NCBI RefSeq assembly: GCF_036014215.1 | Contig: NZ_CP107921.1 | Location: 2,861,501-2,925,500 of the forward strand | Direction of reading: 5' to 3' | From: Streptomyces sp. NBC_00440 | GTDB taxonomy: Bacteria; Actinomycetota; Actinomycetes; Streptomycetales; Streptomycetaceae | Length of the DNA stretch: 64,000 bases | In this document: piece after piece, positions 17,745 through 24,831 of the stretch | How the letters are laid out: every line of letters starts with the position of its first letter | How positions within the stretch are numbered: position 1 is the first letter of the stretch | The notes under the pieces: model-generated | Database searches by the model: none | What the model saw: the letters and a program-made list of their open reading frames with translations, nothing else | What the model was told of the DNA's origin: nothing | Translations under genes and position numbers: made by a program

Positions 17745-17778
17745 GGGCGCCGGCCCTGCGCAACCAGGTCCGGCGCCC
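17745..17778. terminator. Hairpin between convergent genes
   Basis: Inverted repeat GGGCGCCGG...CCGGCGCCC with a further CCT/AGG pairing inside the loop, between the ends of the SGNH hydrolase (plus) and the SugE gene (minus). Probably a bidirectional terminator. Confidence 0.6.
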
Positions 17779-17789
17779 GCGACCGCACC

Positions 17790-17839
17790 TCATGCACGGC
17801 CTCATGCCCGGACGTCATGCACGGCCTAATGCCCGGACG
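17790..17839. repeat. Tandem duplication at the 3' end of the SugE gene
   Basis: Two near-identical 25-base copies (beginning CATGCACGGCCT and ending CCCGGACGT) lie side by side. The copy nearer the gene contains the SugE stop codon, the other lies outside it. Confidence 0.7.
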
Positions 17840-18146
17840 TCGCCTTCAGGCCGACGACCGCGACCAGCAGCAGGCAGACGAAGAAGATCCGGGCGGCGGT
17901 GGCCGGCTCCCCCAGGACGACCATGCCGAGCACCGCCGCACCGGCCGCGCCGATCCCCACCCAGACGCCGTACGCCGTACCGATCGGCAGGGTTTTGGCC
18001 GCCTGCGACAGCAGCAGCATGGACGCGACAATGCCCGCGCCGGTGAAGAGGCTGGGCCACAGCCTCGTAAAACCTTCGGTGTACTTCATCCCGATCGACC
18101 AGGCCACTTCGAGCAGACCGGCGACGACGAGCAGAATCCAGGCCAT
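17826..18146 (-). CDS. sugE: SugE/Gdx-type SMR guanidinium exporter
   Basis: A 106-residue four-helix small multidrug resistance protein. Its first helix (MAWILLVVAGLLEVAWSIGMKYT) and the segment GFTRLWPS closely follow the SugE/Gdx subgroup rather than EmrE; the conserved membrane Glu (E13) is present. LPIGTAYGVWVGIGAAGAAVLGMVVLGE is the second conserved region. Gdx proteins exchange guanidinium for protons as antiparallel homodimers. The ATG has GGAGGT seven bases upstream. A guanidine-III riboswitch-like aptamer precedes the gene, which independently supports the substrate. Confidence 0.92.
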   Translation of the reverse strand: MAWILLVVAGLLEVAWSIGMKYTEGFTRLWPSLFTGAGIVASMLLLSQAAKTLPIGTAYGVWVGIGAAGAAVLGMVVLGEPATAARIFFVCLLLVAVVGLKATSGH

Positions 18147-18178
18147 GACGGCACCTCCGCGAGACGGATCAGCAGGGT

Positions 18179-18226
18179 GCGTCGTCTTTACAGTCGATCT
18201 GCCCGGTACGGCGCGTCTCGTCGGGG
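18179..18226 (-). promoter_or_regulatory. Guanidine-III (ykkC-III) riboswitch aptamer
   Basis: Read on the minus strand, the leader of the SugE gene contains CCCCGACGAG, then GCGCCGTACCGGG, CAG, and finally AAAGACGACGC. These follow in order the blocks of the known ykkC-III aptamer (CCGGACGAGG, GCGCCGUACCCGG, CAG, AAGACGGCGC). The pseudoknot pairings are present: CCCG with CGGG, and GCGCCGU with ACGACGC at six of seven positions. The linker between CAG and AAAGACG is longer and can fold CAG/CUG. The aptamer ends about 33 bases before the ATG, so ligand binding could expose the ribosome site. Assigned from memory of the motif, not from a covariance-model search. Confidence 0.8.
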
Positions 18227-18288
18227 TCCGTCCCACGATAGCAAAACCGTGCCCAGCGGGCAGCAGCCAGCAGGAGCAGCAGGCTGAG

Positions 18289-18624
18289 CTACAGATACAG
18301 ACCGGTGGAGTCCTCGGACACCCGCTCCGAAGCCACCGCGTGCAGATCGCGCTCCCGCATCAGGACGTACGCCACACCCCGCACCTCCACCTCGGCCCGG
18401 TCCTCCGGGTCGTACAGCACCCGGTCCCCCGGCACCACGGTCCGGACGTTCTGCCCGACCGCCACCACCTCGGCCCAGGCCAGCCGCTTGCCGACGGCGG
18501 CGGTGGCCGGGATCAGGATGCCGCCGCCGGAGCGGCGCTCGCCCTCCGGGCTGTCGGACTTGACCAGCACGCGGTCGTGCAGCATCCGGATGGGCAGCTT
18601 GTCGTCGTGGGTGTTCTCGCTCAC
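18289..18624 (-). CDS. GroES/Cpn10-like protein without adjacent GroEL
   Basis: A 111-residue protein with the Cpn10 fold pattern: PIRMLHDRVLVKSDSPEGERRSGGGILIPATA (beta-barrel start and mobile-loop region), then AWAEVVAVGQNVRTVVPGDRVLYDP and YVLMRERDLHAV. It is longer than canonical GroES by an N-terminal MSENTHDDK and a C-terminal SERVSEDSTGLYL. The mobile loop lacks the usual Thr-rich hydrophobic tripeptide context. No groEL lies nearby, so it is a paralogue, possibly a substrate-specific co-chaperonin. GTG start. Confidence 0.85.
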   Translation of the reverse strand: MSENTHDDKLPIRMLHDRVLVKSDSPEGERRSGGGILIPATAAVGKRLAWAEVVAVGQNVRTVVPGDRVLYDPEDRAEVEVRGVAYVLMRERDLHAVASERVSEDSTGLYL

Positions 18625-18713
18625 AGGCTCGAACCTACCTGGCCCGGGGCGCGGTGTTCACCGAAGGGTCCGCACCCGGGCCACCGGCCGGCCACCGGGC
18701 CGGACGGGGCGGG

Positions 18714-19043
18714 TCAGCAGCTCCGCCGCCGCTTCGCCGTTACGCAGAGACCCACCACGCCCACCGTGAGCAGCGCCACCGGAATCACGCGCTCCAGCCG
18801 AGGTGCGCCGTCCTCCGTCACGAACTGCGCCCGCACGCCGTTCGCCGCCCGGTTCAGCGCGACGAACGCGCGCCCCGCGGTCTGGTCGACGGCCGATGTG
18901 ACCTTGGCCCTGGCGTCTCCCACGATCGTGCTGGGGTGCAGCCGCACGCCGATCTCGTCCAGCGTGTCCGCGAGATCCGCGCGCCGGGTCTCGATGTCCG
19001 CCTCGATCTGCGCCGGGGTCCTGGCATCCGTGGCATCCGACAC
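18714..19043 (-). CDS. DUF3618 domain membrane protein
   Basis: A 109-residue protein. RTPAQIEADIETRRADLADTLDEIGVRLHPS is the signature of DUF3618 (helical, with the R-x-x-L-A-x-T-x-D-E-I pattern). A C-terminal membrane helix (VIPVALLTVGVVGLCV) and basic end (TAKRRRSC) follow. GTG 19043 has GGAGG eight bases upstream. Function unknown. It is divergent from bcp. Confidence 0.85.
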   Translation of the reverse strand: MSDATDARTPAQIEADIETRRADLADTLDEIGVRLHPSTIVGDARAKVTSAVDQTAGRAFVALNRAANGVRAQFVTEDGAPRLERVIPVALLTVGVVGLCVTAKRRRSC

Positions 19044-19181
19044 TGCGCTGCCTCCGTGGTCGTGTCCGGTAGTCGTTGCTCGACAGTCTGTCAGCTCCAG
19101 CGGGAACGCACCCCGCGGCACCCCTATTACGCTCTGCCCCATCCGTACCTCACGGTCACCGACCCTCCCGAGGAGAGCCTG

Positions 19182-19649
19182 ATGAGCGAGCGACTGCAGC
19201 CCGGCGACACCGCCCCCGACTTCGCCCTGCCCGACGCGGACGGCAACGAGATCTCACTCGCCGCACACCGAGGCCGCAAAGTCATCGTGTACTTCTACCC
19301 GGCGGCACTCACCCCTGGATGCACCAAGCAGGCCTGCGACTTCACGGATAATCTGGACTTCCTGGCCGGCGCCGGATACGACGTCATCGGCGTCTCGCCG
19401 GACAAGCCGGAGAAACTCGCGAAATTCCGCGAGAAGGAGTCCCTCAAGGTCACGCTGGTCGGCGACCCGTCCAAGGAGACCCTCGCCGCGTACGGCGCGT
19501 TCGGAGAGAAGAAGCTCTACGGCAAAACGGTGACCGGGGTCATCAGGTCGACGCTCGTCATCGACGAGAACGGGAAGGTCGAACACGCTTTCTATAACGT
19601 CAAGGCGACCGGCCACGTAGCCAAAATCATCAAGGATCTCGGCCTCTGA
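19182..19649 (+). CDS. bcp: Thioredoxin-dependent thiol peroxidase (Bcp/PrxQ)
   Basis: A 155-residue peroxiredoxin reducing hydroperoxides with thioredoxin as donor. It opens LQPGDTAPDFALPDADG, and the active site is TPGCTKQACDF with peroxidatic Cys47 and resolving Cys52 five residues later, the atypical two-Cys arrangement of the Bcp/PrxQ class. DVIGVSPDKPEKLAKF and the C-terminal VKATGHVAKII are also typical. The ATG lies nine bases after GAGGAGAG. Cytoplasmic. Confidence 0.95.
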   Translation: MSERLQPGDTAPDFALPDADGNEISLAAHRGRKVIVYFYPAALTPGCTKQACDFTDNLDFLAGAGYDVIGVSPDKPEKLAKFREKESLKVTLVGDPSKETLAAYGAFGEKKLYGKTVTGVIRSTLVIDENGKVEHAFYNVKATGHVAKIIKDLGL

Positions 19650-19808
19650 GACGCCTCGAACAGGTCCGAGAAGTTGCCGAAGTGGCCGGTATCCACTGAA
19701 AATACGTGACCAAGGTCCCATTTCTACGGAGCCCTGGTTTGCGATCGCCATCGCTGTGCAGAAGAGCCTCCTGCGTGTTTTTGTATGCCCACAGAGAGGA
19801 CGACAACC

Positions 19809-21305
19809 ATGGCGGACACCGGCCACCAGCCCGCCGCCGACCCCGAGGCGGTCAAACGCCACCGCGATCTCTTCCGCGTCATCGACCGCCGGAGGAACCC
19901 GCGGCTGCGCCGCACCGACATCACGGTGACGGATGAGGCAGCGATCAAGCGGGCGGTGAAGGCGGCCAGCCTGGGTAATGCCATGGAGTGGTTCGACTTC
20001 GGCATCTACAGCTACCTCGCGGCCACGATCGGCCGGGTCTTCTTCCCCGGGGGAAGCAGCACGGTCCAGCTGCTCGCGTCGTTCGCCACCTTCGCGGTCG
20101 CGTTCCTGATCCGGCCGGTCGGCGGCATGGTCTTCGGCCCGATGGGCGACAAGATCGGCCGCAAGAAGGTCCTCGCCATGACCATGATCATGATGGCGAT
20201 CGGGACCTTTGCGATCGGGGTGCTTCCCTCGTACTCGGCGGTCGGCTTCTGGTCACCGGTTCTGCTGATCTTCTTCCGTCTGGTGCAGGGCTTCTCCACC
20301 GGCGGTGAGTACGGCGGCGCCTCGACCTTCATCGCGGAGTACGCGCCGGACAAGCGCCGGGGGTACTTCGGCAGCTTCCTGGAGTTCGGCACGCTCGCGG
20401 GATACGTGGGCGCGGCCGGCCTGGTCACCCTGATGACCACGCTCGTCGGCTCCGGCGGGATGGACAGCTGGGGCTGGCGCGTACCGTTCCTGGTCGCGGG
20501 CCCCCTCGGCCTGGTCGGTCTCTACCTGCGGCTCAGGCTGGACGAGACACCCGCCTTCCAGCGGCTGACCGGCGAGAACGTGGGCGCCGGGGAGGCGGCC
20601 GACGCCGTCGAGACCACCGCCAAGGGCGACCTCAAGGCGATCTTCACGGACCACTGGCGCGCCCTCGTCCTCTGCATCTGCCTGGTCGGCGCGTACAACA
20701 TCACGGACTACATGCTGCTGTCGTACATGCCGACCTACCTCTCGGACGAGCTCGGCTACGGCGACACACACGGCCTGCTGATCCTGCTGGGCGTCATGGT
20801 CGTCCTGATGCTGGTCATCAACCAGGTGGGCAGGCTGAACGACCGCTTCGGCCGGAAACCGCTCCTGATGGCGGGCATGCTCGGCTTCCTGGTCCTGTCG
20901 CTCCCGGCCTTCCTGCTGATCCGCCAGGGCTCCATCCCGGCGATCACCATCGGCATGGCGATGCTGGGCCTCTCGCTGGTGTGCATGCTGGGCACGATGT
21001 CGGCGGCGCTCCCGGCGCTCTTCCCGACGCAGGTCAGGTACGGGTCGCTGTCGGTGGGCTACAACCTCTCGACATCCCTCTTCGGCGGGACGACCCCGTT
21101 CGTGATCACCGCACTGATCACCCTGGCCGGCACGAACCTGATGCCGGCGTTCTACGCGATGGGGGCCGCGCTGGTGGGCGTGATCGCGGTGCTCTGCATG
21201 AAGGAAACCGCCCAGCAGCCCCTGGAGGGCTCTCCTCCCTCGGTGGAGACGAAGGAGGAGGCGGCGGAGATGGTCGAGTCCCAGGCCCCGGAACCCCGCT
21301 TCTGA
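19809..21305 (+). CDS. MHS-family MFS symporter (ProP-like)
   Basis: A 498-residue transporter with 12 predicted helices of the metabolite:proton symporter branch. Signatures are GNAMEWFDFGIYSYLA at helix 1, RPVGGMVFGPMGDKIGRKK after helix 2, and STGGEYGGASTFIAEYAPDKRRG in the 4-5 region, where STGGE is strongly conserved in ProP-type proteins. Known relatives carry proline, glycine betaine, alpha-ketoglutarate or citrate, so the substrate stays open. The extra 60-residue cytoplasmic N-terminus and a Glu-rich tail are common in Streptomyces members. Confidence 0.9.
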   Translation: MADTGHQPAADPEAVKRHRDLFRVIDRRRNPRLRRTDITVTDEAAIKRAVKAASLGNAMEWFDFGIYSYLAATIGRVFFPGGSSTVQLLASFATFAVAFLIRPVGGMVFGPMGDKIGRKKVLAMTMIMMAIGTFAIGVLPSYSAVGFWSPVLLIFFRLVQGFSTGGEYGGASTFIAEYAPDKRRGYFGSFLEFGTLAGYVGAAGLVTLMTTLVGSGGMDSWGWRVPFLVAGPLGLVGLYLRLRLDETPAFQRLTGENVGAGEAADAVETTAKGDLKAIFTDHWRALVLCICLVGAYNITDYMLLSYMPTYLSDELGYGDTHGLLILLGVMVVLMLVINQVGRLNDRFGRKPLLMAGMLGFLVLSLPAFLLIRQGSIPAITIGMAMLGLSLVCMLGTMSAALPALFPTQVRYGSLSVGYNLSTSLFGGTTPFVITALITLAGTNLMPAFYAMGAALVGVIAVLCMKETAQQPLEGSPPSVETKEEAAEMVESQAPEPRF

Positions 21306-21340
21306 CCCACCCCCGGAGCCACACCCCGGCTCCCCCCGAC

Positions 21341-21371
21341 GGCCCGTACCGGCCCCCAGCCGGTACGGGCC
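21341..21371 (+). terminator. Hairpin terminator after the MHS symporter
   Basis: Perfect 13-base stem GGCCCGTACCGGC / GCCGGTACGGGCC with loop CCCCA, 36 bases past the stop codon. Confidence 0.75.
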
Positions 21372-21460
21372 GCTCCACTTCCCGCACGTGACGGGCCGGC
21401 GAGCGGTTCGTTACTCCGTACGAGGTCACGAACGCGTGACCGGGGACGGAGGGAGCCACC

Positions 21461-22465
21461 ATGACCGACCCGTACGAGCGGGAGACACTCACCCGGGCTG
21501 TGGCCGAGTCCAGGAACTGGACCGATGTGATGCGCAGTCTCGGCCTCCGCAAGAGCGGCGGACGGCACCGCGTCCTCAGGAAGAGAGCCGCCGACCTCGG
21601 TATCGACACCAGTCACTTCGAACATCACAGCCCCTTTCGCAAGTACACGGACGAGGCGATAGCCGCTGCGGTCAGCACGTCCTCGACGCTCCGCGAAGTC
21701 GTGACGAAGCTCGGCGCTCCGCCCGCGACCGGCACGCTGTCGCACATCCGGCGGCGCATCGCCGCGGCCGGCATCGACGTCAGTCACCTTCCCGGCCTCA
21801 ATCGCCCGAACGAACCCCGACTGGCCTTCACTGTCGCGGAACTGCGGAAGGCCGCCGCATCGGCCGACAGCGTGCGCGGGGCAGCGCGGCTGCTCGGGCT
21901 TGCCGAAGGCGACAGCAAGTCGCGCACAGCGCTGGGGGCGATGCTCAGGAAGCACGGCATCGACACCTCCCATTTCCGCAACGCGCGAGTGGCGATCAGC
22001 GAGGGCGCACTGCGGGCTGCGGTGCCGGACGCCACCAGTTACGCCGACGTCATGCGCGCGCTCGGCCTTGAGGTGAACGACACCAACCATCGCCGCGTTC
22101 GTCGCAGAGTGCTGCAACTCACGCTCGACACCGGCCACTTCAAGCGCCGCACCTGGGGGTCGGTGCGTGCGGCGGAACCGCGGTCGAGCGCGCCGCAGAC
22201 CCTCGTCGTCCTGCCCCAGGGGTCGTCGCGCGCGAACCGGTCCAGGCTCCACCGCGCGCTCCAAGAGGTGGGTGTCGCCTACCGGTGCACATCCTGCGGC
22301 AACCCCGGCGCATGGCTGGGCCGCCCGATCACGCTCCACATCGACCACATCAATGGCGACTGGCTCGACAACCGCCGGGAGAATCTCCGGTATCTGTGCC
22401 CGAACTGTCATGCACTGACTGACACCTGGTGCCGGAATCGCCGGAAGCAGCCGTCGAGCTCGTAG
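21461..22465 (+). CDS. HNH endonuclease with four tandem DNA-binding-like repeats
   Basis: A 334-residue protein. Residues 276-317 form a zinc-supported HNH nuclease: C276/C279, LHIDHINGDWLDNRRENLRYL with His296 as the likely general base and Asn298/Asn308, then C313-P-N-C316-H. Upstream are four repeats of 44-49 residues (about 9-53, 64-110, 124-172 and 180-227). Each has a helical AV-x-x-S segment, a D-V-x-R-x-LGL turn, a G-x-H-x-x-x-R segment and a closing LGIDTSHF. The layout suggests a modular helix-turn-helix array guiding the nuclease. The gene ends 59 bases before tRNA-Leu. The ATG follows GGAGGGAG. Confidence 0.88.
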   Translation: MTDPYERETLTRAVAESRNWTDVMRSLGLRKSGGRHRVLRKRAADLGIDTSHFEHHSPFRKYTDEAIAAAVSTSSTLREVVTKLGAPPATGTLSHIRRRIAAAGIDVSHLPGLNRPNEPRLAFTVAELRKAAASADSVRGAARLLGLAEGDSKSRTALGAMLRKHGIDTSHFRNARVAISEGALRAAVPDATSYADVMRALGLEVNDTNHRRVRRRVLQLTLDTGHFKRRTWGSVRAAEPRSSAPQTLVVLPQGSSRANRSRLHRALQEVGVAYRCTSCGNPGAWLGRPITLHIDHINGDWLDNRRENLRYLCPNCHALTDTWCRNRRKQPSSS

Positions 22466-22524
22466 TCGCGGAGGGTTCGGCATACCCCGTGCGACTGTCG
22501 GCCGAGTACCATGAGCGACATCCT

Positions 22525-22610
22525 GCGGCCTTGGCGCAGTTGGTTGACGCGATCGGTTTAGGTCCGGTTTGTCCGTTTGGACTAGGTGGGTTCGAATCCC
22601 ACAGGCCGCA
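22525..22610 (+). tRNA. tRNA-Leu (anticodon UAG)
   Basis: Acceptor strands GCGGCCT and AGGCCGC pair and A73 follows. The anticodon stem ATCGG/CCGGT encloses TTTAGGT with anticodon TAG. A long variable arm (TGTCC...GGAC) and T arm GTGGG-TTCGAAT-CCCAC complete a class II tRNA. CCA is not encoded. Confidence 0.93.
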
Positions 22611-22615
22611 CATGG

Positions 22616-22652
22616 CTGGAGGGGCATTCCGCACCGCGGGATGCCCCTCCAG
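22616..22652. terminator. Hairpin between tRNA-Leu and rdgB
   Basis: Seventeen-base stem starting CTGGAGGGGCAT and closing ATGCCCCTCCAG, one wobble pair, loop ACC. It serves both convergent genes. Confidence 0.8.
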
Positions 22653-22678
22653 TGTTCCCGGCTCAGCTGTTCACTGGC

Positions 22679-23281
22679 TCAGCCCAGCAGCTCCCGCACC
22701 GCAGGAACCAGTGCGCGGAACGCCTGGCCACGGTGGCTGATCGCGTTCTTCTCCGATGCCGTGAGTTCCGCGCAGGTGCGGGTGTCGCCCGACGGCTGGA
22801 GGATCGGGTCGTAGCCGAAGCCGCCGCTGCCGGCCGGGGTGGTGCGGAGGGTGCCGAGGAGGCGGCCCTCCACCACTCGTTCCGTGCCGTCGGGGAGGGC
22901 CAGGGCTGCCGCGCAGGCGAAGTGGGCGCCCCGGTGCGGGTCGTCGATGTCCGAGAGCTGGGCCAGCAGCAGGCGGAGATTGGCCTCGTCGTCGCCGTGG
23001 GTGCCTGCCCAGCGGGCCGAGAAGATGCCGGGGGCGCCGTTCAGTACGTCCACGCAGAGGCCCGAGTCGTCGGCCACCGCGGGCAGGCCGGTGGCCTGTG
23101 CCATGGCGTGGGCCTTCAGCAGGGCGTTCTCCGCGAAGGTGACACCCGTTTCCTTGACGTCCGGGACTTCGGGGTACGCGTCCGTGCCGACCAGTTCGTG
23201 GGGCAGGCCCGCGTCGGCGAGGATCGCTTCGAGTTCGGTGATTTTCCCGGCGTTGCGGGTGGCGAGGATCAGACGGGTCAT
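22679..23281 (-). CDS. rdgB: RdgB/HAM1 non-canonical purine NTP pyrophosphatase
   Basis: A 200-residue housecleaning enzyme hydrolysing dITP and XTP to monophosphates. It begins with the family motif LILATRNAGKITELEAIL, has TFAENALLKAHAMAQATGLPAVADDSGLCVDVLNGAPGIFSARWAG (ADDSGL carries the metal-binding acidic pair), and ends with GFGYDPIL and the NAISHRGQAF motif. The start sits 90 bases downstream of rph, so the two genes probably form the usual rph-rdgB operon. Confidence 0.95.
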   Translation of the reverse strand: MTRLILATRNAGKITELEAILADAGLPHELVGTDAYPEVPDVKETGVTFAENALLKAHAMAQATGLPAVADDSGLCVDVLNGAPGIFSARWAGTHGDDEANLRLLLAQLSDIDDPHRGAHFACAAALALPDGTERVVEGRLLGTLRTTPAGSGGFGYDPILQPSGDTRTCAELTASEKNAISHRGQAFRALVPAVRELLG

Positions 23282-23373
23282 ACGTCCAGTATCAGGGGGC
23301 GGACAGGGCGGCGGACCGCCCGCCCCGTCCGTCCCCTCGTCGCGCCGGTGGCGCCGTGCCGGGGCGCGTGCCG

Positions 23374-24099
23374 CTACTTGCCGAGCGCCTCGGTCTGGAG
23401 CGCGGTGAGGTCGGCGCAGCCGCCGGTGGCCAGGTCGAGCAGCGCGTTGAGCTCCTTGCGGTCGAAGGGCTCGGCCTCGGCCGTCCCCTGGACCTCGACG
23501 AAACGGCCGTCGCCGGTGCAGACGACGTTCATGTCGGTCTCGGCGCGCACGTCCTCCTCGTAGCGGAGGTCGAGGAGCGGCGTTCCGTCGACGATGCCGA
23601 CGCTGATCGCGGAGACCGTGTCGGTGAGGGGCTTGCGACCGGACCTGATGAGCTTCTTGGACTGGGCCCAGGTGACCGCGTCGGCCAGGGCGACGTATGC
23701 GCCGGTGATGGCGGCGGTGCGGGTGCCACCGTCGGCCTGGAGGACGTCGCAGTCGAGCACGATCGTGTTCTCGCCGAGCGCCTTGTAGTCGATGACCGCG
23801 CGCAGCGAGCGGCCGATGAGGCGGGAGATCTCGTGCGTACGGCCGCCGATCTTGCCGCGGACGGACTCCCGGTCGCCCCGGGTGTTGGTGGAGCGGGGGA
23901 GCATCGAGTACTCGGCGGTGACCCAGCCCTCCCCGCTGCCCTTGCGCCAGCGCGGTACGCCTTCGGTGAAGGAGGCGGTGCAGAAGACTTTGGTGTCGCC
24001 GAAGGAGATGAGGACGGAGCCCTCGGCGTGTTTGCTCCAGGCGCGCTCAATGGTGACCGGGCGGAGTTCTTCGGGGGTGCGGCCGTCGATACGAGACAT
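23374..24099 (-). CDS. rph: Ribonuclease PH
   Basis: A 241-residue phosphorolytic 3'-5' exoribonuclease trimming tRNA 3' ends. [21 protein letters not shown] is the canonical start. [19 protein letters not shown] holds the phosphate-binding region, and [43 protein letters not shown] is the conserved core with the catalytic acidic residues. ATG 24099 is chosen over an upstream in-frame ATG because this start matches the family. It is upstream of rdgB on the same strand. Confidence 0.96.
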   Translation of the reverse strand: MSRIDGRTPEELRPVTIERAWSKHAEGSVLISFGDTKVFCTASFTEGVPRWRKGSGEGWVTAEYSMLPRSTNTRGDRESVRGKIGGRTHEISRLIGRSLRAVIDYKALGENTIVLDCDVLQADGGTRTAAITGAYVALADAVTWAQSKKLIRSGRKPLTDTVSAISVGIVDGTPLLDLRYEEDVRAETDMNVVCTGDGRFVEVQGTAEAEPFDRKELNALLDLATGGCADLTALQTEALGK

Positions 24100-24124
24100 G
24101 GGGCCGAGCCTATCGGCCACGGTG

Positions 24125-24345
24125 GGGAGGGACGCCCGCCCGGGACCGGTGGGGGGGGAGGCCCGGGGGCCGGTGGCAGGGAGAGAGCCCGGGGCCGGTG
24201 GTGGGGCGGGGGCCGGTGATGGGGCGAGGGGCCGGGACCGGTGGCGGGGAGGGGGCCCAGGGCCGGTGGCGGGGAGGAGACCCGGGACGGGTGGTGGGGA
24301 GGATTGCCCGGGGCCGGATGTTGAAGGCGGGGCCCGTTGCCGGCC
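24125..24345. repeat. G-rich minisatellite upstream of rph
   Basis: About eight degenerate units built on GGGCCGGTGGCGGGGAGG fill the gap between rph and the PTS gene. Runs of three to seven G on the plus strand could form quadruplexes. No gene is seen here; the rph promoter must lie within or next to it. Confidence 0.7.
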
Positions 24346-24368
24346 CCGGGCGTCGGCGTCTCAGCCGT

Positions 24369-24602
24369 TCACATCATGTCCTCGATGTCCGCCGCGATGG
24401 GGTCGGCGTCCGTGCCGATGACGACCTGGATCGCGGTGCCCATCTTGACCACGCCGTGGGCGCCTGCGGCCTTGAGCGCGGCTTCGTCCACGAGGGAGGC
24501 GTCCTTCACCTCGGTGCGCAGCCGGGTGATGCAGCCTTCGATCTCTTCGATGTTGTCGAGGCCGCCGAGCCCCGCGACGATCTTCTCAGCCTTAGTGGCC
24601 AT
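24369..24602 (-). CDS. nagF: PTS N-acetylglucosamine/glucose-type EIIB
   Basis: A 77-residue single-domain IIB protein. EIEGCITRLRTEV contains the phosphocysteine (Cys24) in the exact C-I-T-R-L-R context of the glucose family. It would take phosphate from IIA(Crr) and pass it to the sugar bound by the IIC protein encoded divergently at 24832. In Streptomyces, GlcNAc uptake uses separate NagF (IIB) and NagE (IIC) proteins in this arrangement. The ATG has GGAG ten bases upstream. Confidence 0.9.
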   Translation of the reverse strand: MATKAEKIVAGLGGLDNIEEIEGCITRLRTEVKDASLVDEAALKAAGAHGVVKMGTAIQVVIGTDADPIAADIEDMM

Positions 24603-24831
24603 GCCTGACTCCTGAGTGTTCTTGGCGGCAGTGTTCCTGGCGGCCCGGCGCTCCGGTCCGTTTCGTCAAGGTAACGCACGATTGGCCCCCTTATACGGGC
24701 GTGCCACCGCGCCGCCTCGGAAGATGGCGATCACTGGTGCAGCGCCCGGGGCACAGCATCTGATCGCGCCGTAGCTGGTCCGCAGCCATATACGGCGACC
24801 ACCAGCAGGGCCGACGCCAGGAGGACGCCGA
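24603..24831. promoter_or_regulatory. Divergent nagF/nagE promoter region
   Basis: The 229-base gap must contain both promoters. In Streptomyces these genes are controlled by DasR, whose operator resembles ACTGGTCTAGACCAGT. I find only partial matches (ACTGGTGCAG near 24735 and CTGGTCCGCAGCC near 24776), so no operator is assigned. Confidence 0.35.

Noticed and set aside
22466..22700. Integrated element or attachment site at tRNA-Leu
   Set aside because: No integrase and no repeated tRNA 3' end was found within the window.
24603..24831. Candidate DasR operator
   Set aside because: Best matches share only about ten of sixteen positions and lack a symmetric second half.
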